A stretch of 64,000 nucleotides of DNA from Anastatus disparis (GCA_017163975.1 JAFFSR010000395.1:566001-630000), one strand, 5' to 3'. Numbered from the stretch's first letter, positions 33,380 through 46,500 are shown. Notes: generated by a model from the sequence alone, not told the origin. Numbers and translations are program-made.

Positions 33380-33783
33380 ATTTTAAAAACATGCTTTAAA
33401 AATAAAATACAATAATTGAATAAATAGACTAAAAAGTATAAAATAAATAAATTAACTTTCTTGATATTACTTTTATATAGTTTCATTGCAATAATCAATA
33501 GAAAATTTTACAACAACAATTTAAAAAGAAAAGTGTGGTTGCTGAAATTTTTTCTAAAATCTTTTTAAGAAATTATTAAAGATAGTATTGAAATTATTAT
33601 TAGATTTACTGAAAATCAGTGCACACCCTTTTCTTTTATAATTTTTGTTGTAAAATTTTATCTTGATTATTGCAATGAAACTGTATAAAAGTAATTTTGA
33701 GAAATTTAATTAATTTATTTAATACTTTTTAGTGCATTTTTTCAATTATTGGTTTTTTTTTTAACAACGTGTTTTCAACATGA
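33380..33783. mobile_element. Hairpin element of about 0.4 kb
   Basis: 33400-33540 pairs with 33615-33760: ACTTTTATATAGTTTCATTG opposite CAATGAAACTGTATAAAAGT, AAAATTTTACAACAA opposite TTGTTGTAAAATTTT. Loop about 75 bp. Ends are diverged, so the limits are approximate and no target duplication is seen. Confidence 0.75.
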
Positions 33784-34725
33784 AAAAAACATTTTTTTAT
33801 TTAATTATATTATTTCACCAATTAGATAAACTCAAATATCTTCATATTATAATTTGCAAAATGTGTTATTTATTTAACATCAATTATTATTTTAAGTATT
33901 TATCTAAAGTTTATAGTATTCGAGAAAACAATTCATTACGAAATTCATTAAACAATTCATAGAAAAAAAAATTTTTAATTTACATTGTCTCATTTCAACA
34001 CTTTTATGATTTAGACCTATAAAATTTTTTGTATATGTTTTGTGTATGAAAATATATGATTAATTTGTAACTGAAAGAATAATTTATAGATCACCAGTTG
34101 TTTTATCACCGCAATAAATATAAATGCAAATCTTTGTACAATAACATAAAACTGGCTGACAATTTTTTGAAAAAATTAGGGAACGTAGATATCTGTACAA
34201 CATAACCTTTTACTTTGGCATTCCGTACTTTTCTCAATAACATCATTATAAATTTTCTATTTTGAAGTAAAACTTCTTTAGCAACGGTATACACCTCCCA
34301 TAAGAGACGTATAAAAAAATTATACGAGAGTGAATTGATTTCATGACGGTACATGCAACGGAACTAATGAAACGGAAGTGTATATATATGAGGGGCATCC
34401 GCGCCTCCTATATGTAAATCAAGGTACTAGATACGTATAAAGAAAAATCCGCGGGACTGACTTGATGTCAAATGCACAGATAGTGCATGAAATTAATGTT
34501 TATGTACTTTTCTAACAAAGTTGGGTTTTGTAAAATTTAATTTTCGTTAAAAAGATTATAATTAAATTCATACTTTACAAATTTTAGACCTCGTAAAAAT
34601 TTAATTTTAGGAATATTATTTATAAAATAAATTCTCAAATCATTCTTACTGGATCAATAAATCTATAAATACATTGTATTTTATTATGTTATTCATTGTT
34701 TTGTTGTTCACTTGAAGGATTTAAA
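33784..34725. other. No gene; one fragment related to the C-prime hairpins; leader of the hAT gene
   Basis: 34130-34300 contains TACTTTTCTCAA and GGAACG blocks resembling the inner arms of the element at 47600-47983, so it is probably an old partial copy. 34380-34725 would hold the promoter and leader of the hAT gene; no clear TATA box is seen. Confidence 0.4.
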
Positions 34726-37700
34726 ATGAGCAGTGAAGAAAATTCAGTGGATAGTACAGATGAATTGCTAGCTAGTTTAAGAGTTGGTATAGATGGTGAA
34801 CCATTACATGATGATGGAAGTCAGGGGACAGCAAATAATGGTACCCATTATGAGTTATCACGATTGAGTAATTCTACAGGAATTACAAATGTTTCAACGG
34901 CGCCTTCTGTTTCATTAAGTGATGAGCAAAAAGAAATGTTAGATGTCTGCTGTAAAACTTGTTATTTGGATGGAAAATTTTTCAAAGCAGATTTGACGAA
35001 ATCAAATGGCGATAAAATCATAGCAAAATGCATGACTTGTAACCAAATTATTCATGGAAATCTTAAAGTTTCATCAAATTTTTATCGCCATTTAAAGGTT
35101 ATTGTTTTTATATGTATATGTTATTAAATTAACTAATTTATTTATTGTTATTGTGACTTGCAAAATTTAAAAAGTAAAAATTGTACTTTTTTAAGAATAC
35201 CTTGATAAAGTCAATATTCAATGGTATGAATTGAAAAAAAAATTTGATGTTTTTTATGACAGTACATTCAAATATAAAGTTAATATTTAGATGAAATATT
35301 AAGTATCATGTTTGTAAATAAACAAACATGATACTTTATAAATATTAAGTATTTATTTAGTAAATATTAAGTATCATATTTGTTTCAAGAAATATCTTAA
35401 TGATGAATTTTCTCTTATGGATATATAAAATTGAACATTATTTATATTAAAGTTATATACCTTATCAGAAAAAAAGGTCAGCCATGTTGGTAGGTGACAA
35501 TAATACTAAATTTTATCTGTTATAGTAAACACAGAATGAAATATTGTGTTCACTTTTTTACAATGTCATCAAATTGCTTTTTTAATACCTAGTCCAAAAG
35601 TACCATATTTTCTCCTGGTGTCGAAAATAGAATATGGCATTTTTGGCCTCTTGTTGGAAAATTTGTATTTTCACCTCGAGGGTCAATAAAGAATGACTTT
35701 AATTTTATGTGAATTGTCATCCAAGCCAAACAGGAGTTCTTTATTTTTACTCGCTCTAGGTGAAAAATATACTATTTCATACAAAACCAGAAGATATTAA
35801 TAATATTAAATGTTTATTTTGTATTAATTTTATGATTTAACATAATTATATTTTTAGAGAAAACATGAAGATAAACTACAAAGCTATCAGCAATATAAAA
35901 AATTTAAAAAATTGGATAGTGATGATGAAGATGAAAATGATGTTGTTTATCGACGTGTGACATGTGCTTTTTCTCAAAATACTTTTGAAATAAATGTCGT
36001 TCAGTTTTTATTGAGAAATCAACTTTCTCTTCGTCTAGTTGAAGATTCAGCTTTTCGAAAAATATTTAATGGTTGTATATTTTATATAATATTTTTTTTT
36101 ATTATATTAATGAATGAAATTTCATTTAAAATATTTAGATTTCAAAATTAAACATGGTGACGCTCCGTTAAAACATTTGACTCGTTATACTGCTGGAAAA
36201 AAAGTTGATGATTTATATTATAAACAATTAGACAAGATTAAAATGGCTTTAGCTAATGCAAACCATGTTTGTACAACAGCAGATATTTGGACTGGGTCGA
36301 ATAGAAGATTTTTAGGTGTAACTGCTCATTGGGTAAGATGACATGTTATTCACATAAAGTAGTTAAGAAATTACAATAAAATCAAAATTATTTCTATTTT
36401 CAGATTAATGATATATCTTTGGAAAGAAGATCAGCAGCTTTAGCTTGTAGACGATTTGAAGGATCGCATACCTTTTCCAATATAGCAGAGCAACTATCTA
36501 TTATCTATTCGACTTTCAAGCTAACTACTGAAAAAATGGTATCTACAGTTACGGATAATGGGAAAAATTTTGTTAAAGCCTTGAAAGAATTTGGAATAGA
36601 AAATCCAGAAAATTATTTCCCAGGTTTTTTAAATTGTTATTTTAAATCAATTGTATTAAAAATTGAATAAATAGACATTTAAATTATTGGATGAATATAA
36701 TCAATTCTTAAATTAAATTAATATTAAATAATAAAGTAAATTAATAACTGTCAATTATCGGTAGATTTTCTTTAGATTTTATAATTTCTCATGAAACAAA
36801 ATTTAATCAAACAAATCTAAATTTATCAAAAAAGCTAATTTTGCTTAAAAGTTATAAATATAATAAAAAAAATAAAAGAAATTGAACTTTAAATTTATAT
36901 GAAAAATCTTTATAAAATCTTAATAAATTTTCAAATTATTATATAAAAATTATTGCAGATGAGGATTCAAACGATTCTCAAGAGGAAATGGAAGAGTTTG
37001 AAGAAAATGATGTCGAAGAATCACTGTTTATGAACAGTAACGATAATGTAAATCCTGTAGAAGACAAAGCAATATTTTCAAATCTAACACTATCTCGTCA
37101 TTTTCGATAGGTCAGCCATACCTTGAGTTTGATTGCAACAAAAGATCTTGTAGACGCAATTGACAGAGTTCCAAATATTAAAAAGTGTCATGAATTTGTC
37201 ATGGAAAAATGGAAAATAAACGAGAATAAACGAAAAAAATTTTCGAATACAGTTTACAGAGGCCTGTTATAACAATACGTATGACGCCTTTAAACAAACC
37301 ATTTCGTTAAAAAAAAAAATTGATGATGAAAGAATTCATGACATGTTGGAATCTAATAAAATCTTAAGAAAAAAAGATTTTGAATTCATTGAAAATTATT
37401 TGAAATTGTGTCAACCCCTGGCTTCAGCGATTGATATTTTACAAAGAGAAAAAGATTGTCATTATGGTTATCTTTTACCAACATTGTTGATTATCCGAAA
37501 AAAATGGAATACTTTATCGGCAAATAAAAGTTTGTCTATGTGTGAGCCACTGTTGAAATATTTAAAGGAAGCTTGAGACAAAAGATTTCATGATTTTTTT
37601 GAAATCATTAACAATGGCGAATTAGCAGCTATAGCAGCACTCACGCAACCCAAATTTAGAGCAAAATGGATTTCGTGCTTTGATAAAAATACACAAGCCA

Positions 37701-38087
37701 AAAGAAAAAGGCTTCTTGAAGAATTGGTTAGGCCTAAAAAGCCGGAATCAGCTGTTCCAGATAATGAGGATACTGAAGACACGTTTTTTGATTTTGATGA
37801 TGATAACTTAAATGCATTACTAAATACGGCTTTTGCACTTCAAGAACAAGAAGAAAATGAACTAATGAGGTTTTTAAATGAAAAAACGATGTCTTTGGAG
37901 TCTTTGAATAATTTGCCAGTTGTTAAAAGCTTATTTTTGAAATTTAATACCACATTACCTTCTTCAGCTCCAGTAGAAAGATTATTTTCTTATGCTAATA
38001 AACATGCCAAAATTTAATAGATTGTCCGATGTTGAATTCAAAAAACAAGTACTGTATAAAGCAAATGGACTCAAAAGTTATTTGTAA
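34726..38087 (+). pseudogene. hAT-superfamily transposase gene, five exons, disrupted
   Basis: Exon 1 34726-35097 starts MSSEENSVDS, is acidic, then gives a BED-type zinc finger (CCKTC ... CMTC ... NFYRHLK). Donor GT at 35098; exon 2 35858-36071 continues RKHEDKL, completing the finger His. Exon 3 36139-36332 (DFKIKHGDAPLK ... TADIWTG, the conserved D-W block near the first catalytic Asp; ends TAHW). Exon 4 36404-36623 (ALACRRFEGSHT ... VTDNGKNFVKAL, with the second Asp). Exon 5 36959-38087: acidic stretch, SHTLSLIATKDL, then the hAT C-terminal dimerisation block (NLPVVKSLFLKFNT ... PSSAPVERLFSYA). All introns are GT-AG and phases fit. Damage: TAG after HFR (about 37110), frameshift near 37260, TGA after LKEA (37574), and a 1-bp shift near 38010 before NRLSDVEF. 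Transposase inactive. Acts, when intact, on element ends in the nucleus. Confidence 0.92.
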
Positions 38088-38270
38088 GGGTATAAAGCTT
38101 TGATCTTAATAATACTTATTTTATTATTTTTATGAATAAGCAAAAAGTTTAATAATTTATAATTGAATATTTATAATTATACAGAAAAATTTTTTATAAA
38201 AGCAATCTTTCAATATGAATAGGTAAAAATTTTTTAAAATAATAATCGTGAAATTCAAAATCATCGAAAG

Positions 38271-38575
38271 ATTTACATTGGCTGAGTAATCGCCACTTCA
38301 TAAATTTTTTTTCAATGTTTCATATTAGAAAATTATCGCGATATTATGAAACATATGAAAGCTTACATAGGCTGAGTAATCGCCACTTCATAAATTCTTT
38401 TTAAATGTTTCATATTAGAAAATTATCGCGATATTATTAAATATATGTAAGCTTACATTGGCTGAGTAATCGCCACTTGAAAAGTTATTATTCAAACTCT
38501 TGTGTTAAATATGCAATCATGATATTAAAAACTAACCAAAAATGTACATTGGCTGAGTTATCGCCACATATAATA
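38271..38575 (+). repeat. Four regularly spaced copies of a 25-bp motif downstream of the hAT gene
   Basis: TACATTGGCTGAGTAATCGC, followed by CACTT, occurs at about 38273, 38363, 38453 and 38544, spacing 90 bp; the last copy is altered (GAGTTATCGCCACA). The spacers share ATTATCGCGATATTA. Position after the transposase gene fits subterminal binding repeats of a hAT element, which is inference. I could not define the hAT terminal repeats. Confidence 0.75.
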
Positions 38576-38975
38576 TTGTAAATTTTTACCAGCATGAAGT
38601 AAATAAATAATTTAAATAAATGACATGAAAACAATTGTTTTATTGCTTTATATAAGGTCACATCGTATGGAAGAAAATTCAGAAGTCATGCATAAAAAGC
38701 TATAGAGAACCTGTGTATTTATTTGAGCCCACATAATTAATATACGATGTATCCATAGTCCATACACAATATGCATAAATGTGTCTAATTATGTAAATCT
38801 TATTCATAGTCAATATATCATCTCCATTTTTATTTATTTTTTTTATTCGAAAAACCAATTTTCTCATTAGCAAAGGACAGAAATATGATTCTTCCTCTTA
38901 AAATATATCTTCATTTTCTATAATTTTGTAATAGTATTAGATATATCTAATGATTTCAAAGATTTATGTCTACTA
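38576..38975. other. No gene; fragment of a C element
   Basis: 38838-38900 matches only the right end of family C (AAAGGACAGAAATATGATTC, then CCTCTTAA). Nothing else recognised. Confidence 0.5.
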
Positions 38976-39357
38976 AGAGGAGGTCACGTATCTCTGTCCT
39001 TTTCTAATCAAAGAAATGATTTTTTTACAAAAACTAATAACTTTATCAAAAAATGAAGAGAAAGCCGCATCTTGTATCAAAAAAAGCAATATTTTCTTTA
39101 ATAAAAAAAAATTAATTTTATTGCTTCGTTTTCAAGAAAACCTTGAAAAACTTAAATTATAAAGGTTAGGGTGGACACTTTGGTTTTTCAAGGTTTTCTT
39201 GAGAACGAAGCAATAAAATTAATTTTTTCTTATCCAAGAAAATATTGCTTTTTTTGATACAAGATACGGCTTTCTCTTCATCTTTTGATAAAGTTATAAG
39301 TTTTAGTAAAAAAATCATTTCTTTGATTAGAAAAGGACAGAGATACGCGACCTCCTC
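38976..39357. mobile_element. TTAA-C3 hairpin element
   Basis: 382 bp, left flank CTAA (one change from TTAA), right flank TTAA (39358-39361). Same ends (GAGGAGGTCACGTATCTCTG) and same loop (AGGTTAGGGTGGACA) as C2 but with the loop in the opposite orientation. Confidence 0.92.
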
Positions 39358-39361
39358 TTAA

Positions 39362-40159
39362 GGAAATAATATTTATAATAAATGATGTTTAAAAATATTA
39401 CTTTTTATTTTTATAAAAAATTAAAGTTTCATGATTTCATGTAAATAGCAAGAATGTTTATTGTTCGGTTAAATAAACAAAAATGTTAAAGATTTAATAA
39501 AAATTATATGTAAATGCATAACTAATTCAGAATTTCTTTATCTTTGGAATTTGACTTATATAGATTTTAAATAATTAAATTCAAATAAAATGAATTACTA
39601 AAATGATTTCTTAACTTCCGTGGTAAGTAAATAATTGCTAAGATTCATAAATTCTCAAATTTTTAAATAATAGCGCTTATTACCTGTATATCGGAATGAT
39701 GTTTGATGAAAAAATGTTAAAATTATTCACTAATTACAATAGTAATATGCTTTCTCGAAGTTAAATTTCGCTGGCATTATTCGAACGAAAAATTCATAAA
39801 TTAGTAGGGATACTACCGCAAATTTATATGCGAGATGATTTGTATGAATGATCTTTATGTATGGGTATCGACTACAAGTAAATCAACATATTTACAACAT
39901 ATTAATAAATAATGGCTAAATTTCAAAAGATATTCTTGTAGACAATGTTTATCTTACTCGGAACATCCATGTTTGGCTAGATAACATTTGAAACAACTTC
40001 AAAGTAGTTATTAAACTATAAGTTGAATTTCAAAAGTTTCAGCTGTAGATGATGTTTAAGTTGCCATGAACACCTAGGTATCCAAAGACAGCGATCGTGG
40101 GTACCACAGCATAATAAATAACTATTTTTCTAAATATTGTCTACATCGATAAGGTAAAG
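39362..40159. other. No feature recognised
   Basis: A+T-rich, no ORF of note and no shared repeat seen. Confidence 0.5.
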
Positions 40160-40287
40160 TATATATAAAGTTAAATATGTGTTTGTATGTGTGAGCGTGT
40201 GCGTGCGCGTACGAGTTGAAATTAAATGTTCCATATAAACTTGAATAAACTTGTGTGTGTACGTGCGATTCTACATGAAATGTCCCT

Positions 40288-40345
<58 letters not shown>

Positions 40346-40545
40346 TATATCATGCTTATGAGTCGACATGAAAAGTCCCACGTACATGAACGCGTGTGTG
40401 CATGCATGCGAATTGACATGAAACGTCTCATATATATATAAACCTAAGGGTACTTAGATAGGTGTGTACAAGTTGTCATGGAATGTCCCATATATATATA
40501 GAAAAACCTGTGCTTGCGAGTACGTGCGAGTTGACATGAAATGTC

Positions 40546-40590
<45 letters not shown>

Positions 40591-40857
40591 AAAAAATTGC
40601 GGGTGAACATGAGCAAGTTGATATGATATGGACCATATATACATATGCAAAAACCTGTCTGTAAGGTCGTACATGAGTTGACATGAAGAGTTGCATGTAT
40701 ATAAAAGCGTGTATGCATGAATGCAAATTGACATGAAACGTCCTATATATGTAAACCTGAAGGAACTCGGATAGGTGTGTGAGAGTTGTCATGAAATGTT
40801 CCATATATGTAGAAAAAGCCTGTGATTATGAGTACATACGAGTTGACATGAAATGTC

Positions 40858-40897
<40 letters not shown>

Positions 40898-41165
40898 TAT
40901 ATATAAAATCATGTATGTGTGTGCATGCGCATTGGTATGAAATGTCCCATATATATAAACCTGTATGTGCGTGCGTTGAAATTTACATAAAAAATCCCAT
41001 GTATATTAACATGCGTATGCATGAATGAAAATTGACATGAAACGTTCCATATATGAAAACCTGAGAACTCGGATAGGTGTGTGAGAGTTGTCATGAAATG
41101 TTCCATATAAATGGATAAGCCTGTGATTATGAGTACGTACGAGTTGACATGAAATGTCCCATGTA

Positions 41166-41217
<52 letters not shown>

Positions 41218-42133
41218 TTATATACATAACTTTGGAGTATGAAGGATGAATACAGGCGAGACTAAAGTGTTTGTCGCTCGAGTAGCACTTTAGTCAAGCC
41301 TGGATTCAGAATCCTTCGTACTCCCAAGTTACGTAGATAAGTTTATGTCGTTGGTAGGCCGTATGAGGAACTATAAAAATGATTTTTTAAAATTAATGAT
41401 ATATGTTTTATTAAAAAAAAGTAAATAATGTCATTATTTACTTATTTATTTTACTTATTAACTGTTTAACTTTGAAAATTTGTTCAAACAAAACATTCTG
41501 TAAAGTTAAGATTTTATATGAATTTGTATGAACATTGACATATCTAACGACATTCTTTTGTTTTCACTAACCTACGAATCGATGTCACTCGCGTCATATA
41601 CGGCCATGCTATGTGATATCTCGATCTGCCAATACTCCTTTAGGGAGTATAGAGCTGTCAATACTCTCTAAGGGAGTATTACCAGAGAAAATATCGTCGA
41701 GATATTAGCATGAACGTATGCAATGCCTATACAAATTTAGCGTGGTCTATAGGTATTCCACCGAATACGGCCTACGACGACATAAATATATATATAATCC
41801 TGTGTGTGTGTGCGTGCGCATTGGCATGAAATGTCGCATATATATAAACCTGTATGTACGTGCGTTGAAATTGACATAAAAAATCCCATGTATATTAACG
41901 TGTGTGTGCATGCATGCGAATTGACATGAAACGTCCCATATACATGAACCTGTGTGTGCGTGCGTCATAATTGACATGAAAAATCCTATGTTTTTCAAAG
42001 CCTGTGTGCATGCATGCGAATTGACATGAAATGTCTCGTATATATAAACCTTTGTCTGCTTGTGTTTCAATTGACAAGAAAAATCTAATTAATATTAACG
42101 TGTGCGTGCATGCATGCGAAACGACATGAAACG

Positions 42134-42170
<37 letters not shown>

Positions 42171-42222
42171 TGTCTGTGGGTGCGTTCTAGTTGACGTGGA
42201 AGGTCCCATTTATGTATGTATG

Positions 42223-42264
<42 letters not shown>

Positions 42265-42440
42265 TGTCTGTGGATGCATTCTAATTGACGGGGAATGTCC
42301 CACGTATGTATGTATGTATATATGTATATATATATATCAACTTGTCTGTATGTGTGCGTGTGGGTCGACACAAAATGTTGCATATATATAAGCCCAGGTG
42401 CATATGTATGTGCGCGTCCACATATGTTTTTCTATATACA
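40160..42440. repeat. S2 satellite, second copy of the S1 type
   Basis: Same units as S1 (GACATGAAATGTCCCATATA, GTGCATGCATGCGAATTGAC, ATGTATATTAACGTG) with several long (TA)n runs (40280-40342, 40547-40583, 40857-40895, 41166-41213, 42128-42164, 42228-42260). Cut by G4 at 41215-41785. ORFs within are artefacts of the unit. Confidence 0.9.
41215..41785 (+). mobile_element. G4: two-hairpin element lacking its hairpin tip
   Basis: 571 bp, nearly identical to G2 (start TAGTTATATACATAAC, end CTACGACGACATAA) but a block of about 55 bp holding the GC-rich tip of hairpin 1 is gone: GTCGCTCGAGTAG runs straight into CACTTTAGTCAAGCC (about 41273-41296). It sits in a (TA)n run of S2. The wider stem (GTTGGTAGGCCGTAT against ATACGGCCTACGACGAC) and the inner CTCCTTTAGGGAG palindrome remain. 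Confidence 0.87.
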
Positions 42441-42850
42441 TACATATGATAAAAATTCCTTAGTACGTTTAATTAAAAAGGAATTGTGGAATTTTTAATT
42501 AAAGCCCTTGAATTCACAAATCATAATCATAACTGACGCTCTTTCAATTCACGATTAAATTTTGATTTCTCAATTGAAATTTATTTAATTATGAATCCCT
42601 TTTGATTTTGGAATTAAAGCCCTTTCAATTCACGATTACATTTTGATTTCTTAATTGAAATTTATTTAATTGAGAATTCCTTTTGATTTTTTAATTAAAG
42701 CCTTTTCAATTCACGATTAGATTTTGATTTGTTAATTAAAATATTTTCAATTATTAATTTAAAAGGAATTGTTAATTAAATAAAACTTTAATTACAAATT
42801 CAAAAATGATTCGTGATTCAAATAATTTATTACTTTTTTCGCAACCCTGC
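42441..42850. repeat. S2 right part, tandem repeat and end
   Basis: Same tail as S1 (AATTAAAGCCCTTTCAATTC units) but with about three copies instead of five, then TTAATTAAATAAAACTTTAA shared with S1, ending near TTCGCAACCCTG (42837-42848). Confidence 0.78.
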
Positions 42851-43097
42851 ACAGAAAAACCTTTTTACCGTAAAACAATGTCTCTAAAATGACAAGTCTA
42901 ATAAAACGCGATGTAGATACGTAAAATCTATAGCTGGCACCCGTTTTTTCGGTCCCCGCATGTGCAATTCTTATATTTTCAAAATTACCGTGAAAAATTA
43001 TGTGCGCGCATTGAAACTCGCGTTTCGACATCGTGAATTCTACGTCTTACATGTTATTGCGCTGAACCTTGGCACAAATGTGAATAACGCAAATAAC

Positions 43098-43282
43098 AAC
43101 AGGTTGAGTATATCTGTCCTTTTCCAATTAAAGAATTGATTTATTTACAAAAACTATTATACTAAGATATTAGAAAAAAATAAAAAGAAAGCCACATTTT
43201 GTATTTAAGAAAGCATTATTTTATTTGATGAGAAAGAATCGATCTTATCGCTCCATTTCCAAGAAAACCTTGAAAAACTTAA
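43098..43282. mobile_element. One arm of a C element
   Basis: Matches the left arm of family C (CAGGTTGAGTATATCTGTCC ... AACCTTGAAAAACTTAAA) and stops at the hairpin loop; the second arm is missing and unrelated sequence follows. Confidence 0.7.
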
Positions 43283-43426
43283 AGTCAAACTTGACGTTAT
43301 GTCGCTAGGTGGCGTTTTTCTAAATTTTGTCATCCCTTACACAAATTTGGGAGACGCAGATATAAGAGGCCGGACAGTAGAAGCTCTTCGAAAAGCTATA
43401 AAACGATATGTGAAAAATAAACCTGA

Positions 43427-43541
43427 AAAATACACGTGAAAAAAACACGTGAAAAATATGCGTGAAAAAACACGCAAATTTTACATGTAAAAAATACGTG
43501 TATTTTACACGTGTTTTTTTTCACGTGCAACAAACACGTGT
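43427..43541. repeat. CACGTG-rich short palindromic array
   Basis: Six or more copies of CACGTG or near forms (ACACGTGAAAAA, ATGCGTGAAAAA, TTTTTTCACGTG), first in one orientation and then in the other around an ACATGTAAAAAATACGTGTA centre. It can fold into a hairpin. CACGTG is the binding core of bHLH proteins (E-box); whether it acts so here is unknown. Confidence 0.7.
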
Positions 43542-43589
43542 TTTTTTTAAATAGGGTTGTCACGTTTAATTTCTACAGAATCAAAATTT

Positions 43590-46500
43590 GAGCAAATACT
43601 CACATGTAGAATAATTATTAATGCTAATCTTGTTTGAAAAGTTTAAAATATTATTGTAAAGCGAAAAATGCAGCGCAAGATAGAACCGGCGTGAGCATAT
43701 GTATTTATCATTCTATTACTTTCTCTGTCACACTAATAGTCCAGTAGAATTAGACTTTCTGCATGACTTAATTAGTAACAGGCAACTGCAGTAAAAAATG
43801 AGTTCATTAGGTCAAAAGATATTAAAATTTAGAAAGACCCTCAAAATTTGGGCTGGCATATTTTTTTAAACAACGTTTTTATGTAAAAAATTGTGGAAAA
43901 TCGATGTTTTTTGGATCTAGCTCTTTTCGTTTTTTAATAGGGTATATGAAATTTATAATACTTATAAAGGTCTTCAAGACAAATAGTTTAAGCCCTATTA
44001 CATTAAATTTCGTTAATAATTTATTTAAATAATCGCAAAAATATAGTCAAAAATCGTTAAATGTTCAATAATTTTTTGTTCCATAAAAAAAAGCTACATG
44101 CTTGTAACTTTGTAAAAAGTTGCTTTCTATCATTCTTAAGTTCCCATAATTTTTTCAGCAAAAAATATTAATTTGTTTATGAGATATTCAATTTGTTCAC
44201 TAAAAAGAGGTAAAATGTAGGCCTCAAATGGACCCTATTGCGGTCATTTTAGAAAGAAATGACCGTTGTCATTTATGCTCTTTGACACTTATATTTAGTG
44301 AAAATAAAAAGTTTGATTGAAAATGGCGATCGAAAAAAAAAAATTTTTTTTCTTAATTGTTTTTTAAATTTATATATGAAAAAATAAAAATATTTAAATG
44401 CAACTTTTTTATTCTTGTTGCTTAAATTTCAACGCTTATTTTAAAAAAAAAAACGTTATTCTGTGATAATTAGGAGCTGAGATAATTTTTTTTTTTTTTA
44501 AATTCGCCATTTGTTTATTTACAAAGATTAAGGAATGAAATTTTAATGACAGGTCCTTTAATACTTGAACTTTGATATAAGATCATTTCTGATATTAAAA
44601 TCAGTTTTTTAAAACCTTAAAAGATTGTTTTTAAGTATGTATAGTTTCAATTTTTTTTGAAGAGGGGAGGAACGCGTCATCTTTCGCAAGTACAGAAAAA
44701 ATTTTTTCGATTACTTCAAATTTGTCTTGTGAAAAAATTTTCTATATCTCAGTGAAATATTAACCGATTTTGATGTTTCTTTTTTTAATCTGGGGTAGCG
44801 CGAGATAATATTAACAGTCGTTATACTTGTTTAATGATATAAATAAATTAATTTGTTATAAACAATAACAAAAAATATATGCGTATTTTTTTTTCATTTT
44901 TTATATACTTGTCAAGTTTATTTTTATAATTTAATATATAAGTTTCATTTCTTTTATGAAAAAATTAGATTATAATCTTTTTTACAGGCTAATAATTAAT
45001 ACAAACATTGATCTTATCATAAAAATCCTGAAATTAGTAAAAATAATGTGAAGGCTTTTATGATAAGAGATATGTTTTTATTAATAATATTGTTTAAAAA
45101 AGAAAATAATTAAATTTTTTAAAGAAAAAGATATTATTTTTACTAATTTCAGGATTTTTATGATAAGATCAATGTTTGTATTAATTATTAGCCTGTAAAA
45201 AAGATAATAATCTAATTTTTTTATAAAAGAAATGAAACTTATATATTAAATTATAAAAATAAACATGACAAGTATATAAAAAATGAAAAAAAAAATACGC
45301 ATATATTTTTTGTTATTGTTTATAACAAATTAATTTATTTATATCATTAAACAAGTATAACGACTGTTAATATTATCTCGCGCTACCCCAGATTAAAAAA
45401 AGAAACATCAAAATCGGTTAATATTTCACTGAGATATAGAAAATTTTTTCACAAGACAAATTTGAAGTAATCGAAAAAATTTTTTCTGTACTTGCGAAAG
45501 ATGACGCGTTCCTCCCCTCTTCAAAAAGAATTGAAACTATACATACTTAAAAACAATCTTTTAAGGTTTTAAAAAACTGATTTTAATATCAGAAATGATC
45601 TTATATCAAAGTTCAAGTATTAAAGGACCTGTCATTAAAATTTCATTCCTTAATCTTTGTAAATAAACAAATGGCGAATTTAAAAAAAAAAAAAATTATC
45701 TCAGCTCCTAATTATCACAGAATAACGTTTTTTTTTTTAAATAAGCGTTAAAATTTAAGCAACAAGAATAAAAAAGTTGCATTTAAATATTTTTATTTTT
45801 TCATAAATAAATTTAAAAAACAATTAAGAAAAAAAATTTTTTTTTTCGATCGCCATTTAAACAGCGAAAATAATTAAAATGTCAATCAAACTTTTTATTT
45901 TCACTAAATATAAGTGTCAAAGAGCATAAATGACAATGGTCATTCCTTTCTAAAATGACCGCAATAGGGTCCATTTGAGGCCTACATTTTACCTCTTTTT
46001 AGTGAACAAATTGAATATCTCATAAACAAATTAATATTTTTTGCTGAAAAAATTATGGGAACATAAGGATGATAGAAGGCAACTTTTTACAAAGTTACAA
46101 GCATGTAACTCTTTTTTTTATGGAATAAAAAATTATTGAACATTTAACGATTTTTGACTATATTTTTGCGATTATTTAAATAAATTATTAACGAAATTTA
46201 ATGTAATAGGGCTTAAACTATTCGTCTTGAAGACCTTTATAAGTATTATAAATTTCATATACCCTATTACAAAACGAAAAGAGCTAGATCCAAAAAACAT
46301 CGATTTTTCACAGTTTTTTACATAAAAACGTTGTTTAAAAAAATATGCCAGCCCAAATTTTGAGGGTCTTTCTAAATTTTAATATCTTTTGACCTAATGA
46401 ACTCATTTTTCACTTCAGTTACCTGTTACTAATTAAGTCAAATTTTAAGGTTTTTCGAGCTAATTCTACTGGACTATAAAGAAAAATACACATGTTTATA

